DNA of 64,000 bases from Flavobacteriales bacterium (GTDB lineage: Bacteria; Bacteroidota; Bacteroidia; Flavobacteriales; Flavobacteriaceae). The notes below the pieces were generated by a model. It did not search any database and was not told the DNA's origin. It was given only the letters and a program-made list of their open reading frames with translations. A program made the translations under genes and the position numbers. Each line of letters starts with the position of its first letter. The stretch's first letter is position 1. Location: positions 16,005-80,004 of the forward strand of contig WTJI01000041.1 of assembly GCA_011524905.1 (NCBI GenBank), read 5' to 3'. Shown here one piece after another: positions 56,603 through 64,000 of this stretch.

Positions 56603-57231
56603 TAAGTTGAATTTTTTAAGCCCTCAAAGTACGTATTTTCTTGATAATACCCGCCATGTGGATGGGTTTTACAGTAAAGCGCCAATGTGTCAAAAAACTC
56701 GAAAAAACCCGATTCAAAAACCAAATAATCTCGCTCTAGGGCTGAAATAGATTGGGATAAATTTGAAGAAAATCGTGTTCTTCTTTCCATTTTGGCCAGT
56801 ATTCTACTCAATCCTTCCACACTACCATAAGAAAGCAACCAGTTTTCGCGTTGCAAAACGGGTAGTCTTAATTGAATGACTTTAGGTAAATCATTGTAGT
56901 GCACGTTTAAAATTGAGTAAAACTCCTGAACAAAAATTTCCAGGGCTTGGTCGTGATACCGCTCCCAATTCTTTGCCAAAAAGTGGTCATAAAACATATC
57001 TACTATAACGCGACCATAGTGTCTGTATTCACTGAATAGCAAACGAACATGCGATTTGAATATGGGATGACTGTCTGTGAATTGATCTATTGCTCTATGC
57101 AACAATATCCCTCTTTTTATAGATGAAGGATATTTTTCCCATTCTTTACCCTTGATGGTATCGGCCACAAAATTTCCTACGGCGTGGGCGGAATCCTTTC
57201 CAGACAAAAAAACATGTGCCAAATAATTCAC
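56602..57231 (-). CDS. acpH: Acyl carrier protein phosphodiesterase (AcpH, DUF479)
   Basis: A 209-residue HD-fold hydrolase of the AcpH family, which removes the phosphopantetheine arm from acyl carrier protein. It begins VNYLAHVFLSG, has GNFVADTIKG, RGILLHRAIDQFTD and MFYDHFLAKNW, and keeps the family's metal histidines and aspartates. The GTG at 57231 gives the standard N-terminus and lies 3 nt after an exact -7 box. The longer frame to 57360 runs through that promoter and was rejected. Confidence 0.88.
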   Translation of the reverse strand: MNYLAHVFLSGKDSAHAVGNFVADTIKGKEWEKYPSSIKRGILLHRAIDQFTDSHPIFKSHVRLLFSEYRHYGRVIVDMFYDHFLAKNWERYHDQALEIFVQEFYSILNVHYNDLPKVIQLRLPVLQRENWLLSYGSVEGLSRILAKMERRTRFSSNLSQSISALERDYLVFESGFFEFFDTLALYCKTHPHGGYYQENTYFEGLKNST

Positions 57232-57234
57232 TCT

Positions 57235-57242
57235 CAAATGTA
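57235..57242 (-). promoter_or_regulatory. Bacteroidota -7 box TAcaTTTG for acpH-ggt
   Basis: Exact minus-strand match, ending 3 nt before the GTG start of acpH. It supports the short start and a leaderless mRNA. Confidence 0.65.
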
Positions 57243-57342
57243 CAATCACCCTGAATACTTGCAACATAAACGATTCGTCATTTATTAGATTGAATTGTGG
57301 ATAACTCTTGATATTCTCAAAAATGACTGGCTTACATTTCTT

Positions 57343-57350
57343 TAATTTTG
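57343..57350 (+). promoter_or_regulatory. Bacteroidota -7 box TAatTTTG for the hexose-phosphate mutase
   Basis: Exact match, ending 3 nt before the ATG at 57354. Its last three bases form the TTG that would extend the gene by two codons. Confidence 0.65.
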
Positions 57351-57353
57351 AGC

Positions 57354-58736
57354 ATGACACTAATTAAATCTATTTCAGGCATACGAGGCACAATTGGCGG
57401 AACCCCAGAAAACAATTTAACCCCTATCGACACAGTCCGATTTGCCGCTGCCTACGGACTTTGGATACTGTCAAAACATCCCAAGCAAAAATGTACAATT
57501 GTTGTAGGAAGAGACGCCCGACCTTCAGGAGAGATGATTCAGCAATTGGTTCAAAATACACTGGTTGGTTTGGGCATTGATATAATAGACCTTGGTTTGT
57601 CTACCACACCTACAGTTGAGATGGCTGTTGTTTTTGAACGAGCTCAGGGCGGCATTATTCTAACGGCAAGCCATAATCCCAAAGAATGGAATGCACTTAA
57701 GTTATTAAATGACAAAGGAGAGTTTATTTCTGCTGCTGATGGCCATCACATCCTTGAGTTGGTAGCTAATGATGATTATGAATTTGCGTCTGTTGATGAT
57801 TTGGGACAAATCAAAACCAAGACAGATGCGATTGATCAGCACATTGAAGCCATCCTATCATTACCACTAGTTTCTATTGATGCTATAAGAAAATCCAATT
57901 TTAGGGTTGTCGTAGATGCGGTTAATTCTACTGGCGGTATTGCTATTCCAAAATTGTTGGATGCCTTGGGAGTAAGTTGCATTCCTTTGTTTTGTGACCC
58001 CACAGGTAACTTCCCCCACAACCCCGAGCCTTTAAAAGAGCATTTGAGTGATTTATGTCAAGAAGTTAGTCAGCAAAAAGCTGATTTTGGGATTGTTGTC
58101 GATCCTGATGTTGATCGATTGGCATTTGTTGATGAGAACGGGGAGATGTTTGGCGAAGAATATACTCTTGTGGCATGCGCTGACTATGTATTGTCAAAAA
58201 CACCTGGCGATACGGTCTCTAACCTGTCCTCAACACGGGCTTTGAAAGCAATCACAACAGCCTTCCAACAGCAATATCATGCAGCTGCAGTAGGGGAGGT
58301 TAATGTCGTTGAAAAAATGAAAGCCGTAGCAGCAGTCATAGGGGGTGAAGGAAATGGAGGTATCATATATCCTGATTTGCACTATGGTAGAGACGCATTG
58401 GTAGGTATTGCACTTTTTTTATCCCTTTTATCAGAAAAAAAGCAGCGGGTATCAACGCTCAAAGCATCTTTTCCTCAATACTTTATGAGTAAGAAAAAAG
58501 TTAACTTGAAACCCAATTTAGACGTGGACAGTTTGCTCAAAAAAATAAGTATGCAATACCAAGAGGATCAACCCAACACCATTGATGGGGTAAAAATAGA
58601 CTTTAAAGACAGTTGGATCCACTTGCGTAAGTCTAATACAGAACCAATTATTAGAATATACACTGAAGCCACTTCACTGGCAGATGCAGAGGCACTGGCT
58701 ACTCAATTTATAGAGCTGATTGAATCCTTGGCCTAA
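57354..58736 (+). CDS. glmM: Phosphoglucosamine mutase / phosphohexomutase
   Basis: A 460-residue alpha-D-phosphohexomutase with the four usual domains. The phosphoserine is in TASHNPKEWNALKL, the metal loop is DPDVDRL, the sugar loop is GEGNGG, and the phosphate-binding loop is RKSNTEPIIRIYTEA. The GEGNGG form fits GlmM-like and phosphomannomutase-like enzymes of Bacteroidota, so glmM is likely but not certain. The ATG at 57354 was chosen over a TTG inside the promoter. Its stop overlaps that of the convergent acyltransferase (CTAA). Confidence 0.88.
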   Translation: MTLIKSISGIRGTIGGTPENNLTPIDTVRFAAAYGLWILSKHPKQKCTIVVGRDARPSGEMIQQLVQNTLVGLGIDIIDLGLSTTPTVEMAVVFERAQGGIILTASHNPKEWNALKLLNDKGEFISAADGHHILELVANDDYEFASVDDLGQIKTKTDAIDQHIEAILSLPLVSIDAIRKSNFRVVVDAVNSTGGIAIPKLLDALGVSCIPLFCDPTGNFPHNPEPLKEHLSDLCQEVSQQKADFGIVVDPDVDRLAFVDENGEMFGEEYTLVACADYVLSKTPGDTVSNLSSTRALKAITTAFQQQYHAAAVGEVNVVEKMKAVAAVIGGEGNGGIIYPDLHYGRDALVGIALFLSLLSEKKQRVSTLKASFPQYFMSKKKVNLKPNLDVDSLLKKISMQYQEDQPNTIDGVKIDFKDSWIHLRKSNTEPIIRIYTEATSLADAEALATQFIELIESLA

Positions 58737-59620
58737 CTTTCTTTTCCTGCGTGCTTAAATCGTCTGTGTGACCATAAATATTGAGAGGGGTCGCGATATA
58801 TTTGGGCTTCCAATTTCTCATAAAACCGATCTGTAATTCGGTAATCTGGCTTGTCCGCAGGATTTTCTTCTAAAACTTCAAACACTACTTCGTAATACCC
58901 TCTTTTTATGCGATTTATAGATGCAAAAACCAAAGGAATATTATATTCTTTTGCCAGGCGCTCTGCACCAGTAAATACTGGCACTCTAATTCCTAAAAAG
59001 GGGCGCCAATAGGACTTAGTTTTGAGTCGGGGAGATTGATCCATTGCAAAGCCATATACGCCAGCTTTTCCTTTTTTTTCTTCTTCATGTAAGGTCACCA
59101 TAGTTTTTTGTCGTGCCAAAAGAAAGACGTTATACTTACGTCGTATCCGCTGAATAAATCGGTCAAAATAGGGGTTTCGAAGTGGAGAATAGATTAAATA
59201 GGGGACAGCCGACTCAAATTGCAAACCTAGAGAAGCCATCCATTCCCAATTGGAATAATGTCCGCAAACTATAAAAGCGGTTTGACCTTTTTTTTCATAT
59301 TGAGTTAACACTTCAACATTTACCATCTTGTAGCGCTTTTGAATAGCGTTTGGCGACAGTGTTATGCTTTTAATCGTTTCAACGATAACATCTCCGAGGT
59401 TGCGATAAAACTTATTTCTGATTGCAATACGTTCATCCATTGGTAAATCAGTGAAAATTTGCTTCAGATATTTATCTATCATTTGCTTGCGATAACCCAA
59501 AACATGATTTAATAAGAAAGAGAACAGATCCGAAATCAAGTGCAAGACAGCAAAAGGCAGCAAAGAAAGGCTGTAGAGAACAGGCGCAATAAGCCAGTAG
59601 GTAATTCGTTGCAAAATCAT
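58733..59620 (-). CDS. LpxL/HtrB-like lipid A or lysophospholipid acyltransferase
   Basis: A 295-residue membrane-bound acyltransferase of the LABLAT family. It has an N-terminal hydrophobic helix (residues 5-30) and the catalytic H-x4-E in CGHYSNWEW, then FAMDQSPRLKTKSYWRPFLG. The YLWSHRRFK ending is typical of LpxL/LpxM. It probably adds a late acyl chain to lipid A or an ornithine/glycine lipid. The start at 59620 is 9 nt downstream of an exact -7 box; the frame to 59662 includes that box and was rejected. Confidence 0.9.
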   Translation of the reverse strand: MILQRITYWLIAPVLYSLSLLPFAVLHLISDLFSFLLNHVLGYRKQMIDKYLKQIFTDLPMDERIAIRNKFYRNLGDVIVETIKSITLSPNAIQKRYKMVNVEVLTQYEKKGQTAFIVCGHYSNWEWMASLGLQFESAVPYLIYSPLRNPYFDRFIQRIRRKYNVFLLARQKTMVTLHEEEKKGKAGVYGFAMDQSPRLKTKSYWRPFLGIRVPVFTGAERLAKEYNIPLVFASINRIKRGYYEVVFEVLEENPADKPDYRITDRFYEKLEAQIYRDPSQYLWSHRRFKHAGKES

Positions 59621-59629
59621 GGTTTTATA

Positions 59630-59637
59630 CAAATATA
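59630..59637 (-). promoter_or_regulatory. Bacteroidota -7 box TAtaTTTG for the acyltransferase
   Basis: Exact minus-strand match, ending 9 nt before the ATG at 59620. The divergent rhomboid gene begins only 44 nt away. Confidence 0.6.
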
Positions 59638-59664
59638 CTACATTGCGATTCCAATTATTCATCT

Positions 59665-60261
59665 ATGGGAGCTAGTTTTTTTGTGTGGACTCTGATTTTG
59701 TCCAATGTATGGGTTAGCAGAAGAGGGTTTAATAACCCAGCATTTTTTCAAAACTATTTGTTTTCGATAAGTAGTTTGAAATTAGGTGATTATAAAAGAC
59801 TTATCACTTCAAGTTTTCTTCATGTAGATATGTCACACTTGCTTTTCAATATGCTTACCTTATTTTTTTTCGGCGATTATATTGTCTCTTTTTTTGGTGG
59901 GTTTTATTTCTATATCATTTATTTTGGAAGTGTATTGATGGGTGGATTATTGAGTTATGCCTATCATAGGAACAATAATGATTACTCAGCTGTTGGAGCT
60001 AGTGGGGGCGTAATTGGCATTTTATTCGCTGCCATACTTGCTTTTCCGGACCTGAAAGTTGGATTATTGATCGTTCCCATACCGATGCCTGGCTATGTAT
60101 TTGTTTTACTTTATATCGCCTATACACTTTATGGGATAAGGCAACAAAAAGATAGTATTGGGCATGCTGCCCATTTAGGCGGTGCAATAGGAGGAGTCTT
60201 GTTTAGTAGCTTTGTAGCGCCTGATATATGGGGAATTTGGTGGCAGCAAATTTCTGGATAA
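59665..60261 (+). CDS. Rhomboid family intramembrane serine protease
   Basis: A 198-residue six-helix rhomboid. The catalytic serine is S113 in GASGG and the histidine is H170 in HAAHLGG. HVDMSHLLFNM in the second helix is the usual HxxxxHxxxN pattern. It cuts transmembrane segments of other proteins in the inner membrane. The first helix is slightly short, but no better upstream start is in frame. Its stop is 2 nt from that of the convergent TlpA-type gene. Confidence 0.92.
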   Translation: MGASFFVWTLILSNVWVSRRGFNNPAFFQNYLFSISSLKLGDYKRLITSSFLHVDMSHLLFNMLTLFFFGDYIVSFFGGFYFYIIYFGSVLMGGLLSYAYHRNNNDYSAVGASGGVIGILFAAILAFPDLKVGLLIVPIPMPGYVFVLLYIAYTLYGIRQQKDSIGHAAHLGGAIGGVLFSSFVAPDIWGIWWQQISG

Positions 60262-60263
60262 GG

Positions 60264-61364
60264 CTATTGTTGTATCAATTGCGTCAAAGTAGCTTCTAAT
60301 TGCGGGCCTCTAAGGTTTTTGGCTATAATCACACCGTTTTCATCTAAAATAAATGTCGCAGGAATGGAGGAAACTTTATACAGTTGTGCGACGGGGTCTC
60401 TCCAGTATTGTAGATTGGAAACATGATCCCATGTCAAACCATCGTCTTTGATGGCTTGTATCCAACGATTTTTGTCGCGATCTAAAGAAACACTCACAAC
60501 ATGCAATCCTTGGTCTTTTAATTTGTTGTATGTTCTGACCAGGTTAGGGTTTTCAATGCGACAAGGACGACACCATGAAGCCCAAAAATCTAGGATTGTA
60601 ATTTTTTTAAGACTTTGTTTGAGCTCTAATGAACCACCTTCTGGGGTAGGCGCAGTAAAATTTGGAGCTTCGCTTCCTATGGCTGTAGGCGAAATTGGCG
60701 CATTGATTTTTGCTTGTAATAGCTGACCCAATTTTGAGGTTCTAATTCGCTCAGAGTAACTTTCGAATAAAGGCTTTACTTGAAGTGGGCTCATGGACTT
60801 GTTATTAAGCATTCGCTCCAAAAGTAAGGCCGACAAATAGGAGTCTGGATTATTTTTAACCACTTCTTTTTCATATAGTTGAATGCCCTGTTGGGCAGTA
60901 GTGTATTGTTTTTGTAAATCATCAACCAATAAGTTGTCATTCAACTGACGTGCTTGATTGATTTCTGTAGCCAACTGATTTAACTGACTGGCGATTTCCT
61001 CTGTTTTTGATTTATACGCCATGTAGTCATCGTTGGACAATGAACCAGTCGTTTTGGATTGAGCAAAATTGTCAATGTCAATCTGCATGTTCAATTGTCC
61101 CTTTTCAGCTACAAAGGGAAAGTTTTCATTACGCCCTTCCACTACAATAAAATTTAGCTGTGGCTTATCTACTGAAACTTTAAATGTAAAAGCTCCATCG
61201 ACAGCAGCGACTGTATCAAAAGGCCGTGGCTGGTTGTTGGTGTCAGGTACATAACGAATAATATTGACGGGGTCTGTACTGTTAATTTTTCCTGAAATTT
61301 CAAGATCATGAGGGGAGGAGCAAGCAACTAGAGTCAGGAGTGTGACGGCAAAAGCAATACGCAT
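60264..61364 (-). CDS. TlpA-type thioredoxin lipoprotein with DUF4369-like N-domain
   Basis: A 366-residue lipoprotein (lipobox cysteine 15 in LLTLVAC). The N-terminal domain (about 20-110) is DUF4369-like, a coiled-coil section follows (about 110-160), and the C-terminal thioredoxin domain has an intact WCRPC active site in FWASWCRPCRIENP and IPATFILDENG with the cis-proline. It should reduce or oxidise thiols in the periplasm. It contrasts with the cysteine-free relative at 24620-25984. The start at 61364 was chosen because the longer frame starts inside the promoter box. Confidence 0.92.
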   Translation of the reverse strand: MRIAFAVTLLTLVACSSPHDLEISGKINSTDPVNIIRYVPDTNNQPRPFDTVAAVDGAFTFKVSVDKPQLNFIVVEGRNENFPFVAEKGQLNMQIDIDNFAQSKTTGSLSNDDYMAYKSKTEEIASQLNQLATEINQARQLNDNLLVDDLQKQYTTAQQGIQLYEKEVVKNNPDSYLSALLLERMLNNKSMSPLQVKPLFESYSERIRTSKLGQLLQAKINAPISPTAIGSEAPNFTAPTPEGGSLELKQSLKKITILDFWASWCRPCRIENPNLVRTYNKLKDQGLHVVSVSLDRDKNRWIQAIKDDGLTWDHVSNLQYWRDPVAQLYKVSSIPATFILDENGVIIAKNLRGPQLEATLTQLIQQ

Positions 61365-61379
61365 TTCAACTTCTTTTGT

Positions 61380-61387
61380 CAAAAATA
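61380..61387 (-). promoter_or_regulatory. Bacteroidota -7 box TAttTTTG for the TlpA-type gene
   Basis: Exact minus-strand match, 15 nt before the ATG at 61364. Confidence 0.6.
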
Positions 61388-61536
61388 CAAAAATGCCTGG
61401 ATGAAACGATAAGATTCGACACCAACAGATAAGAGCAAGAACTGACTATTGCTTTAATGACATATTACAAAAGGCATTAAATATGTAATTGTAAAATCCA
61501 ATTGAATTATGTCCAGTATCCCTCTATTTTTTACAG

Positions 61537-61544
61537 TATATTTG
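61537..61544 (+). promoter_or_regulatory. Bacteroidota -7 box TAtaTTTG for aroC
   Basis: Exact match, 8 nt before the ATG at 61553. It lies inside the longer reading frame and shows that the extra 17 codons are not translated. Confidence 0.65.
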
Positions 61545-61552
61545 AGCCAATT

Positions 61553-62617
61553 ATGGCAGGAAACAGTTTTGGGCAGCTATTCAAGCTCACCACTTTTGGA
61601 GAATCTCATGGTCCCGCTATCGGCGGTGTAATTGATGGGTGTCCCGCTGGGATTACCCTAGATTTAGAAGCTATTCAGCGAGAATTAAACCGAAGAAAGC
61701 CGGGGCAATCAGCTTTAGTAACGCAAAGAAAAGAACCCGACGAAGTAGTATTTTATGCTGGAATTTTTGAAGGTAAAACAACAGGGACACCCATTGGCTT
61801 TGCCATCCATAACACCAACCAAAAATCAAGGGATTACGCACATATTAAGGATAGTTACCGCCCTTCGCATGCCGACAAAGTGTATGACGATAAATATGGG
61901 TTTCGTGATTACAGAGGTGGGGGTCGGAGTTCGGCTAGAGAAACAGCCAGTAGAGTTGTAGCTGGAGCTATCGCCAAACAATTCCTAAAGTCTATTGACA
62001 TTCAGGCCTATGTATCAGCCGTTGGTCCAATTGCCCTCACTAAAGACCATTCGACATTGGACTTTTCATTGACCGAAACTAACCCCGTCCGCTGTCCTGA
62101 CCCCGAAAAAGCTACCGAAATGGAAGCGTATATACGTCGAATAAGAAAAGAAGGAGATACGGTAGGTGGCGTGATCAGCTGTGTCATAAAAAATGTTCCA
62201 ATCGGACTTGGAGAACCTGTTTTTGATAAGCTTCATGCCGAACTGGGTAAGGCCATGCTATCCATTAATGCTGTGAAAGGCTTTGAATATGGAAGCGGTT
62301 TTGCTGGAGCACAACAAAAAGGAAGTGAACACAATGACCAGTTTAATGCTGATGGCACTACTAAATCCAATCATTCTGGTGGGATTCAAGGAGGGATTTC
62401 CAACGGCATGGATATCTATTTTAACGTAGCATTTAAGCCCGTGGCCACTATTATGCAGTCCCAAACTACTTTGGATAACAAAGGTAAAATGGTCGAAATG
62501 CAAGGAAAAGGACGACATGATCCTTGTGTTGTGCCGAGGGCAGTACCAATTGTTGAAGCAATGGCTGCTTTGGTGCTGGCAGACCTCACTTTATTAAATA
62601 GGGGTACCCGGTACTAA
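61553..62617 (+). CDS. aroC: Chorismate synthase
   Basis: A 354-residue chorismate synthase, the last step of the shikimate pathway (FMN-dependent). It has [14 protein letters not shown] near the start, [16 protein letters not shown] and [18 protein letters not shown] near the end. The ATG at 61553 ([10 protein letters not shown]) is the family's normal N-terminus. No other aro genes are adjacent. Confidence 0.97.
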   Translation: MAGNSFGQLFKLTTFGESHGPAIGGVIDGCPAGITLDLEAIQRELNRRKPGQSALVTQRKEPDEVVFYAGIFEGKTTGTPIGFAIHNTNQKSRDYAHIKDSYRPSHADKVYDDKYGFRDYRGGGRSSARETASRVVAGAIAKQFLKSIDIQAYVSAVGPIALTKDHSTLDFSLTETNPVRCPDPEKATEMEAYIRRIRKEGDTVGGVISCVIKNVPIGLGEPVFDKLHAELGKAMLSINAVKGFEYGSGFAGAQQKGSEHNDQFNADGTTKSNHSGGIQGGISNGMDIYFNVAFKPVATIMQSQTTLDNKGKMVEMQGKGRHDPCVVPRAVPIVEAMAALVLADLTLLNRGTRY

Positions 62618-62660
62618 TAGAATTTTTACTACTTTTCAAGTCCCTGCAAAACCATATTGT

Positions 62661-63968
62661 ATGAAAAAACTTGCCCTCCATTGGAAAATCCTCTTAGGAA
62701 TGCTTTTAGGAGTCCTTTTTGGTTTAGCCATGTCTTTTATGGATCAAGGCGACCAGATCGTGCGCGATTTTGTCAAACCCTTTGGAACCATTTTTATCAA
62801 TCTGTTAAAGTTAATTGCTATTCCGCTCATACTGGCCTCATTGATTAAAGGGGTTTCCGATTTAAAAGATATTTCGAAGCTCTCCGCTATGGGTGGACGT
62901 ACGGTTGGTATTTATTTGGTAACAACTTTGATAGCCGTTACCATAGGTTTGATTTTAGTAAACGGTATTCAGCCTGGGAAATCCATTAGTACTGAGACCC
63001 GTCAAGAATTAGTAGAAGCATATGCCACAGATGCGGCAGCCAAGCAAGAAGCGGCAGCCAAGCAAAGAGAAGCTGGACCACTACAGGCCTTGGTGGACTT
63101 GGTGCCAGATAATATTTTTAAAGCCACGACCAGTAATCGCAATATGTTGCAAATCATATTTTTTGCCTTATTTTTTGGTGTTGGAATGATTTTGATTCCA
63201 GAAGAAAAAGCACAAAGTGTTAAAGATTTTTTCGATGCCTTCAATGAAGTAATTCTAAAAATGATAGACCTAATTATGCTGGTTGCACCTTATGGGGTGT
63301 TTGCGCTTTTAGCTGCCTTGGTTGTAGAAGCCCCTAGTTTGGAATTGTTTCAAGCATTGGCACTTTATGCCATTACACTACTTATTGGTTTGTCATTAAT
63401 GATAGGAGTTTATGCTTTTTTGGTTCGCATTTTTGCAAAGAAAAGTCCAGGATTTTTCTTTAAGGGGATTGCACCTGCACAGTTATTGGCCTTTTCGACT
63501 AGCTCAAGTGCGGCAACTTTACCTGTTACGATGGAAAGGGTAGAGGAACATTTGGGTGTCGATGAAGAAGTAGCCAGTTTTGTATTACCTATTGGGGCAA
63601 CAATCAATATGGACGGCACCAGTGTTTACCAAGGTGTAGCAGCCGTTTTTATCGCACAGGCTTTTGGTTTGGATCTTAGTTTGTCAGCTCAATTGGGTAT
63701 AATTTTCACAGCAACTTTGGCTTCCATCGGAACAGCAGCTGTACCCAGTGCCGGTATCGTCATGTTGGTCATTGTTTTGGCGCAGGCAGGAATTCCCGAA
63801 GCCGGTTTAGCACTTATATTTGCCATAGACAGACCATTGGATATGTGTCGTACCATTGTAAATGTTACTGGGGATGCAGCAGTATCCCTCTTAGTGGGTA
63901 CCTCTCTTGGCAAAGTAAAGGATGTACCGCATGAAAAAAAATGGGATGATCATTACCCAAAGAATTAA
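62661..63968 (+). CDS. Dicarboxylate/amino acid:cation symporter (DAACS, GltP-like)
   Basis: A 435-residue inner-membrane transporter with eight membrane helices and two re-entrant hairpins. HP1 has STSSSAATLPVT and helix 7 has INMDGTS, both needed for cation and substrate binding. Helix 8 reads DRPLDMCRTIVNVTGD; the arginine after DMC is the one that binds an acidic side chain in GltPh, so aspartate, glutamate or a C4-dicarboxylate is likely. An unusual Ala/Lys/Glu-rich loop lies at about 118-140. Confidence 0.93.
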   Translation: MKKLALHWKILLGMLLGVLFGLAMSFMDQGDQIVRDFVKPFGTIFINLLKLIAIPLILASLIKGVSDLKDISKLSAMGGRTVGIYLVTTLIAVTIGLILVNGIQPGKSISTETRQELVEAYATDAAAKQEAAAKQREAGPLQALVDLVPDNIFKATTSNRNMLQIIFFALFFGVGMILIPEEKAQSVKDFFDAFNEVILKMIDLIMLVAPYGVFALLAALVVEAPSLELFQALALYAITLLIGLSLMIGVYAFLVRIFAKKSPGFFFKGIAPAQLLAFSTSSSAATLPVTMERVEEHLGVDEEVASFVLPIGATINMDGTSVYQGVAAVFIAQAFGLDLSLSAQLGIIFTATLASIGTAAVPSAGIVMLVIVLAQAGIPEAGLALIFAIDRPLDMCRTIVNVTGDAAVSLLVGTSLGKVKDVPHEKKWDDHYPKN

Positions 63969-64000
63969 TCGGAACGACACCCCATATTGCTAGTCTTTCG

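Noticed and set aside
57232..57360. A 43-codon N-terminal extension of acpH
   Set aside because: It contains the exact -7 box of the gene and has no similarity to AcpH N-termini; GTG 57231 gives the standard start.
61502..61552. A 17-codon extension of aroC
   Set aside because: It crosses the aroC -7 box; [10 protein letters not shown] is the usual chorismate synthase N-terminus.

Overview
The window is a dense stretch of chromosomal housekeeping DNA from a member of the Bacteroidota. The grounds are 18 exact copies of the phylum's -7 promoter box (TAnnTTTG) in front of genes, gldF and gldG of the gliding apparatus, several Bacteroidota-type lipoproteins, a one-chain E1 alpha/beta 2-oxoacid dehydrogenase and a Bacteroidota-type alpha-oxoamine synthase. 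Class and order cannot be fixed by eye; Flavobacteriia or Saprospiria would both fit. I see no tRNA, rRNA, insertion sequence, prophage or CRISPR array. I count 52 protein genes (one cut by the left edge), one SRP RNA, one clear terminator and a set of promoters.

Layout. 1-8.0 kb: the tail of an oligopeptidase B, a two-gene operon that probably makes the sulfonolipid precursor 3-ketocapnine, then dnaN, gldG, gldF and a SAM-hydroxide adenosyltransferase. 8.1-20 kb: phoH-purC, miaA, a potassium channel, a DnaQ/GIY-YIG nuclease, yggS, a DUF1015 protein, a Gfo/Idh oxidoreductase, pcm, smpB and clpB. 20-32.5 kb: glyA, a thioesterase, a glutamine cyclotransferase-like lipoprotein, ffs, a short-chain dehydrogenase, a transaldolase, a thioredoxin-fold lipoprotein without cysteines, an ABC-F ATPase, a MEST-like hydrolase, a paraoxonase-like protein, a sodium/solute symporter, a DUF2007 protein and an unknown membrane protein. 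32.6-48.5 kb: pheT, recG, a patatin, an M20 amidohydrolase, a UvrD-type helicase, a Sua5/YrdC protein, an OmpA-type lipoprotein, a glycosyltransferase, an orphan HsdR-N domain, holA and the E1 dehydrogenase. 48.5-64 kb: an operon of uvrA, a LOG-family protein and an inactive-peptidase/beta-barrel fusion, then ggt, acpH, a hexose-phosphate mutase, an LpxL-like acyltransferase, a rhomboid protease, a TlpA-type lipoprotein, aroC and a dicarboxylate/amino-acid symporter.

How the parts fit. The most coherent system is at the left. A PLP beta-replacement enzyme and an alpha-oxoamine synthase look like cysteate synthase plus cysteate acyltransferase, and they lie next to dnaN-gldG-gldF. Capnine-type sulfonolipids are known to matter for gliding in flavobacteria, so lipid and motor genes may be neighbours for a reason. 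Two genome-style patterns recur. Many promoters sit only 3-6 nt before the start codon, which predicts leaderless mRNAs. Five of eleven convergent gene pairs overlap by exactly four bases, stop codon on stop codon. Starts given here were often moved downstream from the longest reading frame because the extra N-terminus ran through a promoter box or through ffs.
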